From assembly GCA_963830775.1 (NCBI GenBank), contig CAWHNT010000028.1, positions 1 through 46,494 of the forward strand: DNA of 46,494 bases. Reading direction: 5' to 3'. Under the pieces are notes generated by a model. It was given only the letters and a program-made list of their open reading frames with translations, did not search any database and had not been told where the DNA came from. Within the stretch, counting starts at the first letter, position 1. The number at the start of each line of letters is the position of its first letter. Below are positions 27,791 to 41,758 of this stretch, in pieces. The position numbers and the translations under genes were made by a program. The DNA is from CAWHNT01 sp963830775 (GTDB lineage Bacteria; Pseudomonadota; Alphaproteobacteria; Geminicoccales; Geminicoccaceae).

Positions 27791-30700
27791 TTGCAGGTGA
27801 GAAGGCCCACGCGTCGCGGCGGACCGGGGGCAATCGCTGGCTTTCTGTACCAGATCCTGGGCGCTGTTGACTGGGCCGTAGCCGGCTGGGCGGCACCGGT
27901 CTGGCTCGAGGTGAAGGGCTGTGAGGACAGAGATCCCGACACAGCCACCATGGTCTTAGAGCCGCCTGGTGGAGCAGACGCCCGTTATGAGGCTGGGACC
28001 GCCACCAAGGTGGTGCAGTACAAGCTGCGAGAGGGCTCCGGGCTTAGCGCTCGGGACCTTTGCCGCGAGGTCCTGCCGGACCTCTGGCGGGCCGCTGCTG
28101 TCACAGACGCGACGAATGCCATCTTCGAGCTGCAGGCGAACCGCCCGCTCGGGCCAAGCGGCACGGCCCTCGTGGAGCTGTTCGGGAGCTTGTGCGTCGG
28201 CGAACCCCCAGTCCGACCCCTCGAGCGGCTGCCTGACGGTCATGCCGTGCTCCGGATCGGAAACGTCCCGACCTCGCCGCACGACGCATTTCTCAAGGCC
28301 CTGGCCGGCTGTCTCGGCATTGAGGAGGGCCAGCCCCTTCCGGCCGATGACCTCGATGGGCAGCAACGATTATGGCGTCTGCTCGCCCACTTCAGAGTGG
28401 CCGAACCGGTCGCAGCAAGAGACCTAGCGCGCCGGGTCGACGACGTGCTGCGCCGCCTGATTGACTACCCCGAGGACGCGGCGAATGCTCGCGGCGCGCT
28501 CGTCACCGCGCTCATGGAGCGGGCGGGCAGGGGCGGCGCGCGCCTGACCGTCGAGTGGCTGTTCGGAATCGTAGGGGTGACGCGGGAGCAGGCGGCGGCC
28601 CGGCTGTTCGCGCCGCGCCGTCTCAGCGAGATGCTGCACGACACGCTACGCGACCGCCGTTACGACCCCGCGCTGGATGTGCGGTCGGAGCTAGAGGTTC
28701 GCGATGCAGCTACCACCGTCGTGATCATCGGCGAGAGCGGGGTGGGGAAGTCCTGGCGGCTGTACCGCATGGCGCGCGACCTGGACCGCTCGGGTGAGGC
28801 CGTGGTGCTCTGCCGGGCGCGGACCCTCCGGGATATGGAGGAGCAGGCGGTCAACCTCGTCTGGCACTACGCCCTTGGCCGGTCGCAGTCGCTGCGGCTG
28901 GCGGCCCTCCCAGACCGATGGCGCGAGATGACGGGCCGAGAAGGCACGCCGCGGCTCTGGATTTATGGGAAGGCGCCGAGAGCGTCCACGAGGTCGAGCG
29001 AGCGCTCGATGCTGGGTGGCCGCGGCACGGGATCAGGCTGGCGCTCGAGGTGCCCCCGCCGGCGCTGTCCTGGCTACTGGAGCGGCCGGGCGTCGAAGCT
29101 CGCCCGATCGGCCGCTTCTCCTTTGGAGAGCTCTGGGCCTACCTCGAACGGGCCGGCCTCGACCCGGCGGCGCCCCCGTCCGACTTGCGCGAGCCGCTGC
29201 GCCTGCCGGTCCTCGCCACGTACTACGCGCGGGTCGCGCACGGAGAGCCCCGTTGGCGGCCGACCAGCGAGTACGAGGTCGTCGGCCGGTTCTGGCAGAA
29301 GCTGATGGACGACCCCGTTCACCAGGACCACTCGGGCGACGCGCGCGGGGTGAAGAGGCTGGCCGCACGCTTCGTGGCGCGCGGCCGCTACCCGTTCGGG
29401 GGCGAGGACATTGACGCCGCTGGCCTGGATGACGGCGCCGTCGCTCGCCTGGAGCGCTCGGGCTGGGTCGTCCGGGAGGGAGGTGGGCAGTGGCGCTTCG
29501 GCCACGACCGGCTGCTCAACTGGGCCGTCGCCGAGGCCCTCGTCGCCCGCTGGGCTGCCGACGAGACCGCCGCCGCTGATCTTGCCTCAACGATCGACTG
29601 CCTGGGCGAGGGAAGGACGCCTGCTGGCGAGACCCGTCCCCCGCGTCTCGGCTTCCTGCTCATGGACGTCGTCTGGCTCGCGGCCAACAACCGAGAGATT
29701 GGGGCCGCGCGCCTCGCCAGCCTGCTCCGGGAACTCGAGGCCAGGATCGGGCACGGCTACCCGGAGGAACTCTACAAGCGCCTACTGCCCACGGCCGGCC
29801 CCACTGTCCTGCCCGCCCTCGAGACGAGGATCGGCGAGGAGCCGGATGAGGGTTCGCCGATCATGACGCGCCTGTTCGCCGGAGCACTCCTCAAGATCGC
29901 GCAGCTTGATGGGTCACGGGTAGCTGAAGCGGCGGCCAGGCTATGGCGCTCCCCGGGGCGGGCCGCCCGGGCAACCGCGATGAGGTGGCCGCGGGAATGC
30001 CGGTCCCGGTCTTACGAGAGGACCTGTGGCGGGAACTCACCGTTCGGGCAGCGGCACTCCACGATTCCGAGCGGGGCGATCACTTCGCCTACGAGCAGGC
30101 ATTCGACGCAGTCCACGAGCTTGCCCAGGCCGACCGTCACTGGCTCGAGGAGAAGGTCAGCTCGGAGACGAGCGAGGGCGCCCTGGCCCAATGTGCGTGG
30201 CTGATGGCCCGTCTCGAGCCCTCTCCGGCGGAATCTGTGGCTACGTGCCAAACGGAGGCTGTTCGAGCTCCTGTCTCCCCGACAGGCGCACTGCCTTGCC
30301 GTCTGTGTCCAGCGATTCGGGGACCGGGCCGAGCTTGCCCGGCTGGAACGGTGGGCGTGCGAGGAAACGCATGCCGCCCTGGTGGCATGGCCAGCGCTCT
30401 GCGATCTTGCGCCGGAGTGCGCGCTTGCCGCTTTGCCCGAGATGTCGTCCACAATCCTTCGATGGACCGCCCACACTTGGCTTCCTCTGCTCCTGGGACA
30501 CGAAGGGACCGCCGCACGACATCGGCTCCGGGAGGTCCTGCTCGGGCACCACCCGGACGGTGGCGCACTCGCCCAGGCATGGAAGGGAGCTCCCGATCTG
30601 CTCGACAGAGACACGGTGGAGGCATTACTCGATCGATTGGGCCCGATCCTCGCCCGCGTGTCCGACACGGACGCACCCCGCTCCAATGTGGACGAGCTGC

Positions 30701-31290
30701 GCAATGGCAGGGCCGTCCTCGAACTGCTCGCCGATGGCCGTTTGTCACCGGAGCAGCACGGCTCTTTCGTCGCGCGGCGCGGCTCCGCGCTCAACCGACA
30801 GCTCGTGCGGTTCGCTCGTCACCGCCTGTCGCTGAGGACGAGCCTGGACCGGGATCATGACTATGAGCACGCCAAGCGCCTCCTCGCCCGCATCGGCGGG
30901 CGGAGCCACGAGGAGCTCGTCCTCACCTGTCTCCGGCACGACAACCGCCTCGTCCGCAAGGAGGGCACCCGGGACGCTTTGCGCGCCGGGACGGAAGAGA
31001 TCATGGCCTGCCTGTGGTCCCTCGCCGAAGGGCTAGGTCGCAGCGACGATAATGATGCCGTCTCTGTGGCGGTGGATGCTTGGCGAGCCTTGTTCGCCCT
31101 CGACTCCGACACCGCGCGGGCCAGGGTGGATGCTCTCCTACTTCGGCCGACGACGGTGAGTGCCGTACGGGACTCTGGCTCGCCGAGGAGTTCGGGACGA
31201 GACGTTCCGGCCGGGGGTCGAGGCCGCCCTCGCCGCGGCCGAGCCGGGCTCACTTCGGAGGTGATAGCACTTCGTGCAGCGTATCACCTA
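27791..31290 (+). CDS. Large STAND-like NTPase with N-terminal DUF4297/Cap4-like nuclease region (5' part)
   Basis: Starts at TTG 27791. Residues about 10-130: GAIAGFLYQILGAVDWAVAG, a CEDRD acidic motif and VVQYKLREGSG, the order (GF.YQ, ED, QxK) of DUF4297/Cap4-type PD-(D/E)xK nucleases. Around residue 315 Walker A is VVIIGESGVGKSWRLYRMAR; a hydrophobic LW-I-D stretch near 28950 may be Walker B. The rest is a long helical repeat region (SLLRELEARIGHGYPEELYK; ELVLTCLRHDNRLVRKEGTR). Frame breaks near 28955, 29990, 30235, 31195 and 31255. Broken at 31290 by IS630. Architecture resembles Avs-type anti-phage proteins: sensor repeats, NTPase switch, nuclease effector. Homology assignment is by motif only. 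Confidence 0.65.
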
Positions 31291-32456
31291 GTGCATGATC
31301 AAGGGAGCTGTTGTGCGAGCGGTGGCAGGAGCTGGCATTGGTAGTGCTGGCAGAGCCGCTGCTTGAGCTCGGCGCCGGTGAGTTTGCGCGCCGGCTCGAC
31401 CACCGCTCGCTTGCCGTGGACCCATTTGGGCTCGATCGGGTTGAGCCACGGACTTCGGCTCGGCAGCCGGCAGATCAGAAGGCGGCAACCGTGGCCGGTC
31501 CGCTTGACCTCGCGATTGTGCCTCCTGACCCAGTCCTGCACCTCGCGGCTGATGTGCCAGGAGGCGTTGTCCCAGATCAGCGCCAAGACCCGGACGCCCT
31601 CGGCCGCGAGCTGCTCGGCGACCCAGGCGAGGAAGGCGCAAGTCACCGGGCTGATCGGTCGCCCGTCGACGAAGCGCAGCAGCGTCCGCTCGCGTGCAGG
31701 CAGCCACAGGCCGTAGCAGGCCAGGGCCTTCGGCTCAGGATCGGCGCGATCCACGGGATGCAGGCCAAGGCGCAGGGGCTCGCCCGCCGTCCAGGCATGC
31801 AGCGCCGGCTGCGCCAGGCGGGAGAACCAGACCTCGTCCTGGAAGCCGAGCGCCCAGCCTGGCCGGCTTTGCGCCTGCCGGATCAGGCGGTCGCGGCGAC
31901 TTTTTTACGCGCGTAGTCGGGATCGGGGCTGGTGAGCCAGCGCTTGGCGCGCTTCCAGCCCACCTCCAGCCGCGCCAACGCCCGCCGGATCGTCTCGTCC
32001 GACAGGACGGTCGCGCTCAGCCCCTGGTCGTGCGCGACCTGCGCCAGCAGGGTGAGCGTCCAGGTGCTCCTGGCATGGCCGAAGGCGCGTGGCGACTGGT
32101 GCAGGAGACCGCGCAGCTGCTCCAGCTTGGCTCCATCCAGCACCGGGGCGGCGCTCTTGGGCCGCGGGGAACCGGCGGTCAGGGCCGCAAGGCCGCGGGC
32201 GTTGAAAGCGCGGATGGCGTTGCGCACGGTCTGCACCGCGCAGCACAAACCCTGCGCAATAGCCCGCGGCGGGCGCCCTGCCGCGCTCAGCCGCACGATC
32301 TGAGCACGCCGCACGGTGAAGGCGCTTGGGGAACGCAGGCCGACGTCGAGCTGGGCGCGCTCCGCGCCGCTCAGCTCACGAACGAAGATCGGTGGGTGCA
32401 TCCCGATCAGATGCGGCCCGCAATGCCCTCGCACAAGAGCTACCGTGGGATTGCAC
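31291..32456 (-). mobile_element. IS630-family insertion sequence (1166 bp)
   Basis: The 29-bp terminal repeats, 31291-31319 and 32428-32456, share the outer GTGCA and the inner TTGTGCGAG, with several mismatches between. The left end abuts a TA, the usual target; the matching TA is not seen on the right. The transposase lies on the minus strand. It separates the two parts of the large NTPase gene. Confidence 0.85.
31299..32401 (-). CDS. IS630-family transposase, probably made by frameshifting at an A6 run
   Basis: ATG 32401 starts a first ORF with HTH domains (RAIAQGLCCAVQTVRNAIRA, then STWTLTLLAQVAHDQGLSAT). At 31904-31909 the coding strand has six A before G; a -1 shift there joins the second frame with the catalytic residues: Asp in LGFQDEVWFSRLAQPALHAW, Asp in LALIWDNASWHISREVQDWV and Glu in SPWLNPIEPKW. 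Split ORFs joined at A-runs are common in IS630 members. Alternatively this is a simple indel. Confidence 0.87.
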
Positions 32457-33450
32457 CGGGGCGAGCTCGACAGAGATGGTCGAGCGAGCCACCCGCCTTC
32501 TTTTCAGCGAAGAAGATCACTACGCCTACCAAGTCGCGCTCAGTGTCCTGCTAAACGCCGGGACAGAACAGGGGAAGCAGGTCCTGGATAGCCATCTCGT
32601 CGAGGCGCTCGGGCGGTCCACCAAACCCTGGGCGGCTATCGAGATCTCGCCGTCCGCTGTGGTCAGGCGGAATCCGTCGCCCGAGCTTCTCCCCCGGCTC
32701 GAGCAACTCCCGACCTTCGAGCTGTGCTTCGCCCCCGGGTTGCTCTGGGCGCTCGCCGCGCGCCAGGGCGAGCGGGCCAGGGAAACCCTAGCGGAGCCTG
32801 GCCACCGCGGACTCAGGGCCGCCCAGATGCAGTGCCGCCGCGATCGCTGTCCGCGCGGGCCTTCTCACGGGCTTGGCGCCTGCACCGGCAGGCGAGGGCG
32901 GCACTAGCTTCGCTCGCGCCGCAGATCGGCGCAGGAGCCGTCGCCGTCGTCGCGGGGGAGCTGCCGCTTGAGGAAGACGAGGCGGTGCAACGGGCTGTAC
33001 ATCTCGCGCTACGGCGCGGGGGCGGTGTCGCGCTCGAGGCCGTCGGGGAGCTCGCGCGGTCCACGCGCCGCGCCATGCCGGGCCGCCGCCAAGGCGCTCG
33101 GCTGGATCCCCAGGCGACGAACTCCTACGGAGCCTCACAGAGGACGCCGATCCTGACGTACGTCCGCCGCGCGGCAGGGTCTGCTTCGCCAAGAGCGTGA
33201 GCGGACGGCCCTCGCGTACCTCGCCGACATAGGGGACGCCAACCGCTTCGAGCTGGTGGACTATCTCCTGTCGATCCTGGAGCCCGAGCTCGCCGGCGAT
33301 CCATCCGACGCGATCTCGGTCACGTCCCTTCTTGAGGGATTGCGGGTTCTCGCCGCCTTCGCCGGGCACCGGCTCGACGAGCGCCTGCGCGACGTAGGCC
33401 GTCACCGTCCTGTGCGCCGCCGTAGGTTATGGATCGGGACGACCTCGTAG
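32457..33450 (+). CDS. Large STAND-like NTPase, 3' part after the IS630 insertion
   Basis: The reading resumes with MVERATRLLFSEEDHYAYQV, then ALSVLLNAGTEQGKQVLDSH, LEQLPTFELCFAPGLLWALA, AVAVVAGELPLEEDEAVQRA and YLADIGDANRFELVDYLLSI, LLEGLRVLAAFAGHRLDERL. These repeated amphipathic helices look like HEAT/armadillo-type repeats, the expected sensor part. Frame breaks near 32790, 32900 and 33170. The stop used here is TAG 33448-33450, but a further break near 33395 would instead carry the reading to 33553. With the 5' part the protein would be about 1500 residues. Confidence 0.5.
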
Positions 33451-33553
33451 CAAAGAGGCAGCGATTGCTGCCTTCTTCGGCCTGTCGAACCGTCTGGCCA
33501 ACTTCACCAGCCTGCGCCCCAACGACGAGTTCTACTCGCTGGGTCGCGGCTAA
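33392..33553 (+). pseudogene. C-terminal remnant, possibly of a carboxymuconolactone decarboxylase-like protein
   Basis: The frame AVTVLCAAVGYGSGRPRSKE, then AAIAAFFGLSNRLANFTSLR and PNDEFYSLGRG ends at TAA 33551-33553. It resembles, from memory, the C-terminus of AhpD/CMD-like proteins. It either marks the junction between the island and an interrupted chromosomal gene, or it is the true C-terminus of the large NTPase after one more frame break. I cannot decide between them. Confidence 0.3.
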
Positions 33554-33800
33554 GGAGCCCCAGGGCCGGTTCCTGGCACCTTTGCCTTCATGGAAAGGCC
33601 GGCGATGCCCAAACAGGGGGATCGCACCACGCGGATCACCGCCTCGGCGCTGCTCCTGTGTCGAGAGAAACAAAGGATCCCCGTCCAAAGGGCAGGGTAT
33701 TTTGGAGAGATGAGCCATCCTCCGGCTTGGTTAACAAGAGGTCGCTCTCGCTGCCGTGACGATGAGCGCCACAAGCGGCGGGGAATGCGACCCAAAGCGA

Positions 33801-35393
33801 TCATCTTACGCTGAAGATTCTCGCAGCGTCATTCCAGTAATAGTTCGTGCTCCAGTCGCTGCTGAACATGCCGATCTTGACGGTGTAGGTGCCGACGGCA
33901 GCTGGGCGCCATGTAGACGCGTAGACTTGGTTTCGTTCGTGACGAAGGACTGAGATGGGATGTCCTTGTTCAACACCTTCTGCCCGGCAGCGTTGTAGCG
34001 TTGATCTGCACGATGGCGCCAGCAACCGGAGCGCCTGTGCGGGTGACCAAGGCCTGGATCGTCACGGTGGTACCAACGCTAGGGCTGGCTGGGCTAACGT
34101 CAGCACTTGCGCTGAAGGCGATGGCGGTCGGTCCAGTGGCACCTCCGTCGAGGGTGAGTGCGCCTGCCGCGTAGTAGTTCGCGGCCTTCCGCTTGAAGAA
34201 CCCACCATCGTCATCCGAGGAGTAGGAGTCGAGACTGTTGCCATTGACCGGGGCTGGATTGGTGATCCCATCACCGGCAAAGTCGTTGATGTGCGTCTGA
34301 TCGTCGGCACCAGTGCCAAAAAGAAAAGCAATGACGCCGGCGTCGCGGTACTGCCGCAGCCGGGTTTGTGCAGTGTCGTCCAGCAGGGTCTCCACCTGGG
34401 AGCTCTGGAAGTGGTTGGAGCTGTTGTTCTGGGCCTTCATCCGCCGATTGCCGAAGGGAATCTGCCGAGAGAACCACCCGGTGGCCAACCGCACTGCTGT
34501 AGGCGCTGAGCCATTTGATGTGATTATCGAAGTCCAAGGCCGTCCAGAAAGCATCCGGCTTCCCCATGACGCTAGCCTTGAAGCCATCATCACGGTCGGT
34601 GAACTCGGCAAAGCTGAGATCGAACTGAGCACCGAGTGATTTGTAGAAGTTGGCGGCACGGATCGCGAGGGCGCTCACCTGGTCTGGGGTTGGATCGGCG
34701 TAGACCGGGTCGACACCCGTGCCCCAGCTGCTCATGTGGTAGGCCAGGATGATATTGGGTGCGTAGAGGTCGGCCAACTTCACCAACGCCCGGGCAAATC
34801 CCGCTGCGTTGTTGGACAAGCCCGCGAGCTCGGAGAGACCGGTAGCCGCCACTTTTGCCGGGATAACGGCTGCGTTGTCGTTCGATGAGCGCTGCTGAAT
34901 GTAGCCCCAGAGGTCCGGTTCGACATGCACAACGACCTTCGTACCAGAAAAACCGGCAGCCTTCTGCAGCATGACCTTATAATCAGTGAAGTACTTCTGC
35001 ATGGTTGCTGTGTCGTTCAGGTTCGCCAGGACAGTCTGGGCCTCGCCGCCTGCGCCTGCCCGGGTCTGCAGTAGCTGGTAGTAGGTGAACACAGGCGTCA
35101 TGCCTGCAGCCTTGGCGTCCTGGACGAAGATGGTGGGCGTACTGGCCGTCAGGGCTGTTCCAGTTGCGCCAGCCACCCGCCTGGCCAGCGCCACCTGCCA
35201 GGTACTGATAGACAAGGCCCATGGGAGCCAAGGCCCGGACATTCGAAGCTGGAGGCGCATCGTTCTTCAGCCCGAGCTCGAGCGTCGTGAAGGGCCAGCC
35301 GGAAGGCAGCGGTGCTGCCGCATCGACGGAGACGGCTCGGGCGAGCGTGAAGATACCAGCGGCGAGACCGAGCAAGGCCGCACGAGAACCCAT
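33801..35393 (-). CDS. Secreted barrel-like protein with C-terminal Ig/CBM-like domain
   Basis: Starts at ATG 35393 with a signal peptide (MGSRAALLGLAAGIFTLARA, then VSVDAAA). The main domain has PTIFVQDAKAAGMTPVFTYY, KVVVHVEPDLWGYIQQRSSN, NIILAYHMSSWGTGVDPVYA and FDLSFAEFTDRDDGFKASVM: acidic residues at strand ends as in TIM-barrel glycosidases. The C-terminus contains SVGTTVTIQALVTRTGAPVA (Ig-like) and GTYTVKIGMFSSDWSTNYYW, similar to domains fused to extracellular hydrolases. Breaks near 35180, 34495, 34000 and 33915. The enzyme activity is not assigned. Composition is less GC-rich than its neighbours. Confidence 0.55.
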
Positions 35394-35605
35394 GTGGGAA
35401 TACTCCGTCAACCCGGGGAAACCTGGTCATGGCTCGGCCGCTTCTTTCCGCCTACGCAGCCATCCTGTCACTGAATGCAAGTAAGCCGTAATCATTTGAT
35501 CGATTAAGATTGTCAACTTCTATTTTCGATTAAGAGCGCATGGCATACTGCAGATATTGATGATAGTTCTTGCCTAGTAAAATTGGTTAATGAATTTATA
35601 CTAAT
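35394..35605. promoter_or_regulatory. AT-rich upstream region of the secreted protein
   Basis: This is the most AT-rich part of the window (for example 35480-35535 and 35575-35605). It probably holds the promoter of the minus-strand gene at 33801-35393 and suggests transferred DNA. No specific site is claimed. A 26-bp direct repeat begins at 35565. Confidence 0.4.
35565..35590. repeat. Direct repeat flanking the IS1595 relic (left copy; right copy 35951-35975)
   Basis: AGTTCTT, a variable 1-2 bases, then CTAGTAAAATTGGTTAA occurs at 35565-35590 and 35951-35975. The copies bracket the IS1595 relic, so the relic and its flank may have been duplicated or the repeat may be a pre-existing target. 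Confidence 0.75.
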
Positions 35606-35935
35606 TGGTGAGCGGCAGCTTCGTTCTGGAACACCGTGCTGGCGGTAATTCGGACTGGCTGCAGAGGTTGCCTGGAATTCAGCTCGCAAGTCTTAAGCTG
35701 GCAGTAATTTCTTGTGGCGCAGGCCGGGCATGCCATCCCTATGGCGCCTGCGCATCTCGAACAGAGCCTTGCGGCACGCCTCCTCGCTCCCGAACCGCTC
35801 TCGGAACGCGGCCTCGCTCAGGCCCTTGAGCGCACGCCGCAAGCCCACCGCCATCACCCATCCACCCCCCTCCGCCAGCCCCCAAAGCTCTGGAAATCCT
35901 AGCTCATCGGCGGATGTGTGTCATGGGCAATTAGG
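35606..35935 (-). mobile_element. IS1595-family relic
   Basis: It matches the last third of the complete element (about 9934-10264) at roughly 85% by eye, including the transposase N-terminal coding region, the end sequence CGGCGGATG and the terminal GGGCAATTAGG. The left two thirds and one terminal repeat are missing, so it cannot move by itself. Confidence 0.85.
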
Positions 35936-36014
35936 CAAAAGATTCTGAACAGTTCTTACTAGTAAAATTGGTTAAACTACTAATGATTTAAGGCCTCGTT
36001 CTGAGCAAAGTAAG

Positions 36015-39110
<3,096 letters not shown>

Positions 39111-39256
39111 GCCGCGGTGCTGCCGTCCGACGCGGAGCGGGATGCATCCGCGTCAGCAGGCTAGCCGGCCAGCGTTAACGAACTGCTAACCGAGGCCTCC
39201 GCCGGCGTCCCCTTCACGGCCACGGTTCCACGCCGCCCTAATTCCAGGGCTCACGC

Positions 39257-39650
39257 ATGAGCTTGGCTCACGATGATCTTGACCTGAACCAGCGCGTGCA
39301 CCGCCTCACGCCTCCAGAGCGCATGCGGCAGGCCGAGCTGGTCCGGGCAATGCCCGGTCATCAGCCGTTGAACCTCGTTGGCCTGGTGGACGTCCAGCAG
39401 CCGCTTGGCCTTGGCCTCATGACGGCGGCTACGCTTCTTGGCCTTGAGGGCCGCAGCGCCGGCAACCCGCCAGCGCTTGAGCCAGCGACAGATCGTGCTT
39501 CTATGCACGCCCAGAGCTCGGGCGATCGCCAGCTGGGCGTTGCCCGCCTCGTGCATCGCCACCGCGTGCTAGCGCAGCACTTCCAGCGCCGCGTCCAGGA
39601 TCGACCGACCGTCACGGTCCTACATCGGCACCGCCTAGCAGAACCGCTAA
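39257..39650 (-). pseudogene. IS630-family transposase, N-terminal fragment
   Basis: The sequence MHEAGNAQLAIARALGVHRS, then TICRWLKRWRVAGAAALKAK and RLLDVHQANEVQRLMTGHCP is the HTH half of an IS630 transposase. An in-frame TAG near 39570 precedes it, and the catalytic half is absent. A relic not related in detail to the element at 31291. Confidence 0.7.
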
Positions 39651-39848
39651 GCGCAGTCACTCCATTTGGACACTGGGTCAGAAATGTCTGGCACCGAAGA
39701 TCCGGTGCTGACTGGCGTTTGCGTGACCTTAAGTGTCCATTAACCTGACCCTAGTAAGCTCCCTCCAGAGATCTTGCAGATACGACACTGGTCCTGCCGC
39801 GTCATCCGTGTGAGTGTCCGTGTATTCCTCGATGAAAGGCGCACAGGC

Positions 39849-40518
39849 ATGCTTCATCGGCGCTTCCAGGTACTGGATAGCTGGCGTGGTATTTGCGCAG
39901 TCTTGGTTGCCCTGCATCACTTGCCCGTCGCCAACCATATCCAGCAGGCGGCCCTCGTCAGAAATGCTTGGCTCTTCGTCGATTTCTTCTTCGTCCTCAG
40001 CGGGTTCGTACTGACGCATGCCTACGGTGGGCGGATCAGCTGCGCTCGAGAAGCCCTGGCCTTTCTGATCCGGCGAGTAGGGCGGCTCTGGCCCCTCCAT
40101 CTCGCCATTCTGGGCTGCTTCATCGGACTCGAGATTATCAAGCTGGGCTTGGCCGGTGAGGGAGTGCAGTTCACCCAGAAGCCCTTCACCGGCACCAACG
40201 ACCTAGCCGCCGTGCCAGCCAATGCACTCCTGCTGCACTCCATAGGCCTGCAGGATAGGCTTACGTGGAACGGTCCAAGCTGGAGCATCAGCGCTGAGCT
40301 GATGGCCTACATCGCCTTCGCAGCCGTCAGCCTCTGGGCGCCTGCTGGTGTACTTCCCGCCGTTGGACTCGCACTTGGCAGCGCCATTGTTGTTGTGGCT
40401 ATGTCGCCGGGCAGCATGGACGTGACGTACGATCTCGGCACCTTGCGGTGCCTCTACGGCTTCTTCGTGGGCTCACTTACCTACCGGCTATGGAAGCTCG
40501 GGCAGGAGGGGAAGCTAC
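39849..40518 (+). CDS. Acyltransferase-3 family membrane protein (5' part)
   Basis: From ATG 39849: FQVLDSWRGICAVLVALHHL, then LFVDFFFVLSGFVLTHAYGG, the R/K-rich FLIRRVGRLWPLHLAILGCF and NGPSWSISAELMAYIAFAAV. The R-x10-H, FFVLSGF and S-W-S-I-S-x-E motifs define the OafA/YrhL-type acyltransferase-3 family, integral membrane enzymes that O-acetylate surface polysaccharides. The gene is cut after EGKL by an ISAs1 element; the rest follows at 41759. Confidence 0.88.
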
Positions 40519-41758
40519 CAGGGCTGTTCGGTTCTGGGCATGAGCGGTCTGTGAGGGCGAGGTTTGCGGCTGCGAGACCGTCGGCGCGCCTGGGCCGTTG
40601 AGGGCCAAAGCCCTCGCACCGGAGGCCGCCATGGTGCCGTTCGCCGGCCTGCTCGCCGCCCTGGAACAGATCCCCGATCCGCGCCGCCGCCAAGGACAGC
40701 GTTACGGCCTTGCCCCCTTGCTGCTGTTTGCGGTGCTGGCCGTCCTGGCCGGTGCCACCTCCTACCGCCGCATCCGCCTGTTCATTGGCGTGCATCGCGA
40801 GCGGCTGAACGTGACCTTCGGCGCCCGCTTCCGCCGCGCCCCAGCGGTCAACACGTTGCGCGCCCTCTTGCAGCGCGTCTTCCACCGGCTTGGCTGATCC
40901 AGGCCGCCTTCCGCCGCCACGCCCAGCATCTTGGTGACGTCAGCACCGCGCCGGGGCGGCGGGTCATCGCGCTGGACGGCAAGACACTGCGGGGCAGCTT
41001 CGACCATCTCGACGACCAGGCCGCGGCGCAGGTGCTCAGCGCCTTCGCCAGCGAGGCGGCGCTCATCCTGGCCCATCAGGAGATCGCTGAGGGCGACGAG
41101 ATCGCGGCGGCCCAGGCGCTGATCCAGCAGCTGGGCTGAACGGCGTCCTGTTCACGGCCGACGCCCTGCACTGCCAAAAAACCTTCGCCTCCGCGGCCGC
41201 GACCGGCAACGCGCTCCTGGTGCGGGTCAAGGACAACCAGCCGCGCCTGCATGACGCCCTGCGCGGCTGTGCGCCGAGCGGGACCCGGCGACCGGCTCGA
41301 GACGGTCAACCGCGGCCGGCACGGCCGTCGGAGCACCGGCGCGTCGAGGTCTTCAGGGTGGCGGGCGGCCTCGACCCGAATGGCGGGGGATGATCGCCTG
41401 CGCGGCCCGGTCACGCCTGACCTGGCGCAAGGACACCCGCACCGGGCTGTGGCGCCCCCGGCGGGAGGTCGCCTACTACGCCAGCCAGGTCCGGCTGGAC
41501 GCGGAGGACTTCGGGCGGGCGGTCCGGGCGCACTGGGGCATCGAGAACCGCGACCACCACGTGCGCGATCGCATCCTGCGCGAGGACGACAGCCGGATCC
41601 GGCGCCAGCCCGGCATCTTCGCCCGGTTGCGCTCGTTCGCGCTCGACATCCTGCGGGCCAACGGGGTCGGCAACGTGAGCGAGGCCATCTACATCAACGC
41701 CCTCAGCCTCGACCGGCTCCTCGCCTATGGCTGCCAAATCACAGAATGAACAGCCCTG
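40519..41758 (+). mobile_element. ISAs1-family insertion sequence (1240 bp) with 10-bp target duplication
   Basis: The ends are CAGGGCTGTTC (40519-40529) and its exact complement (41748-41758). The flanks GGGAAGCTAC (40509-40518) and GGTAAGCTAC (41759-41768) agree at 9 of 10 positions, the expected target-site duplication. It splits the acyltransferase gene. Confidence 0.92.
40631..41749 (+). CDS. ISAs1-family transposase, frame breaks
   Basis: ATG 40631. The N-terminal DDE_Tnp_1-associated region has LLAALEQIPDPRRRQGQRYG and LLLFAVLAVLAGATSYRRIR. The catalytic region is RRVIALDGKTLRGSFDHLDD (first Asp), LNGVLFTADALHCQKTFASA (second Asp) and RAHWGIENRDHHVRDRILRE with the conserved W-x-I-E. 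Frames change near 40890, 41138, 41275 and 41390. The stop is at 41747-41749, inside the right end. Confidence 0.88.
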
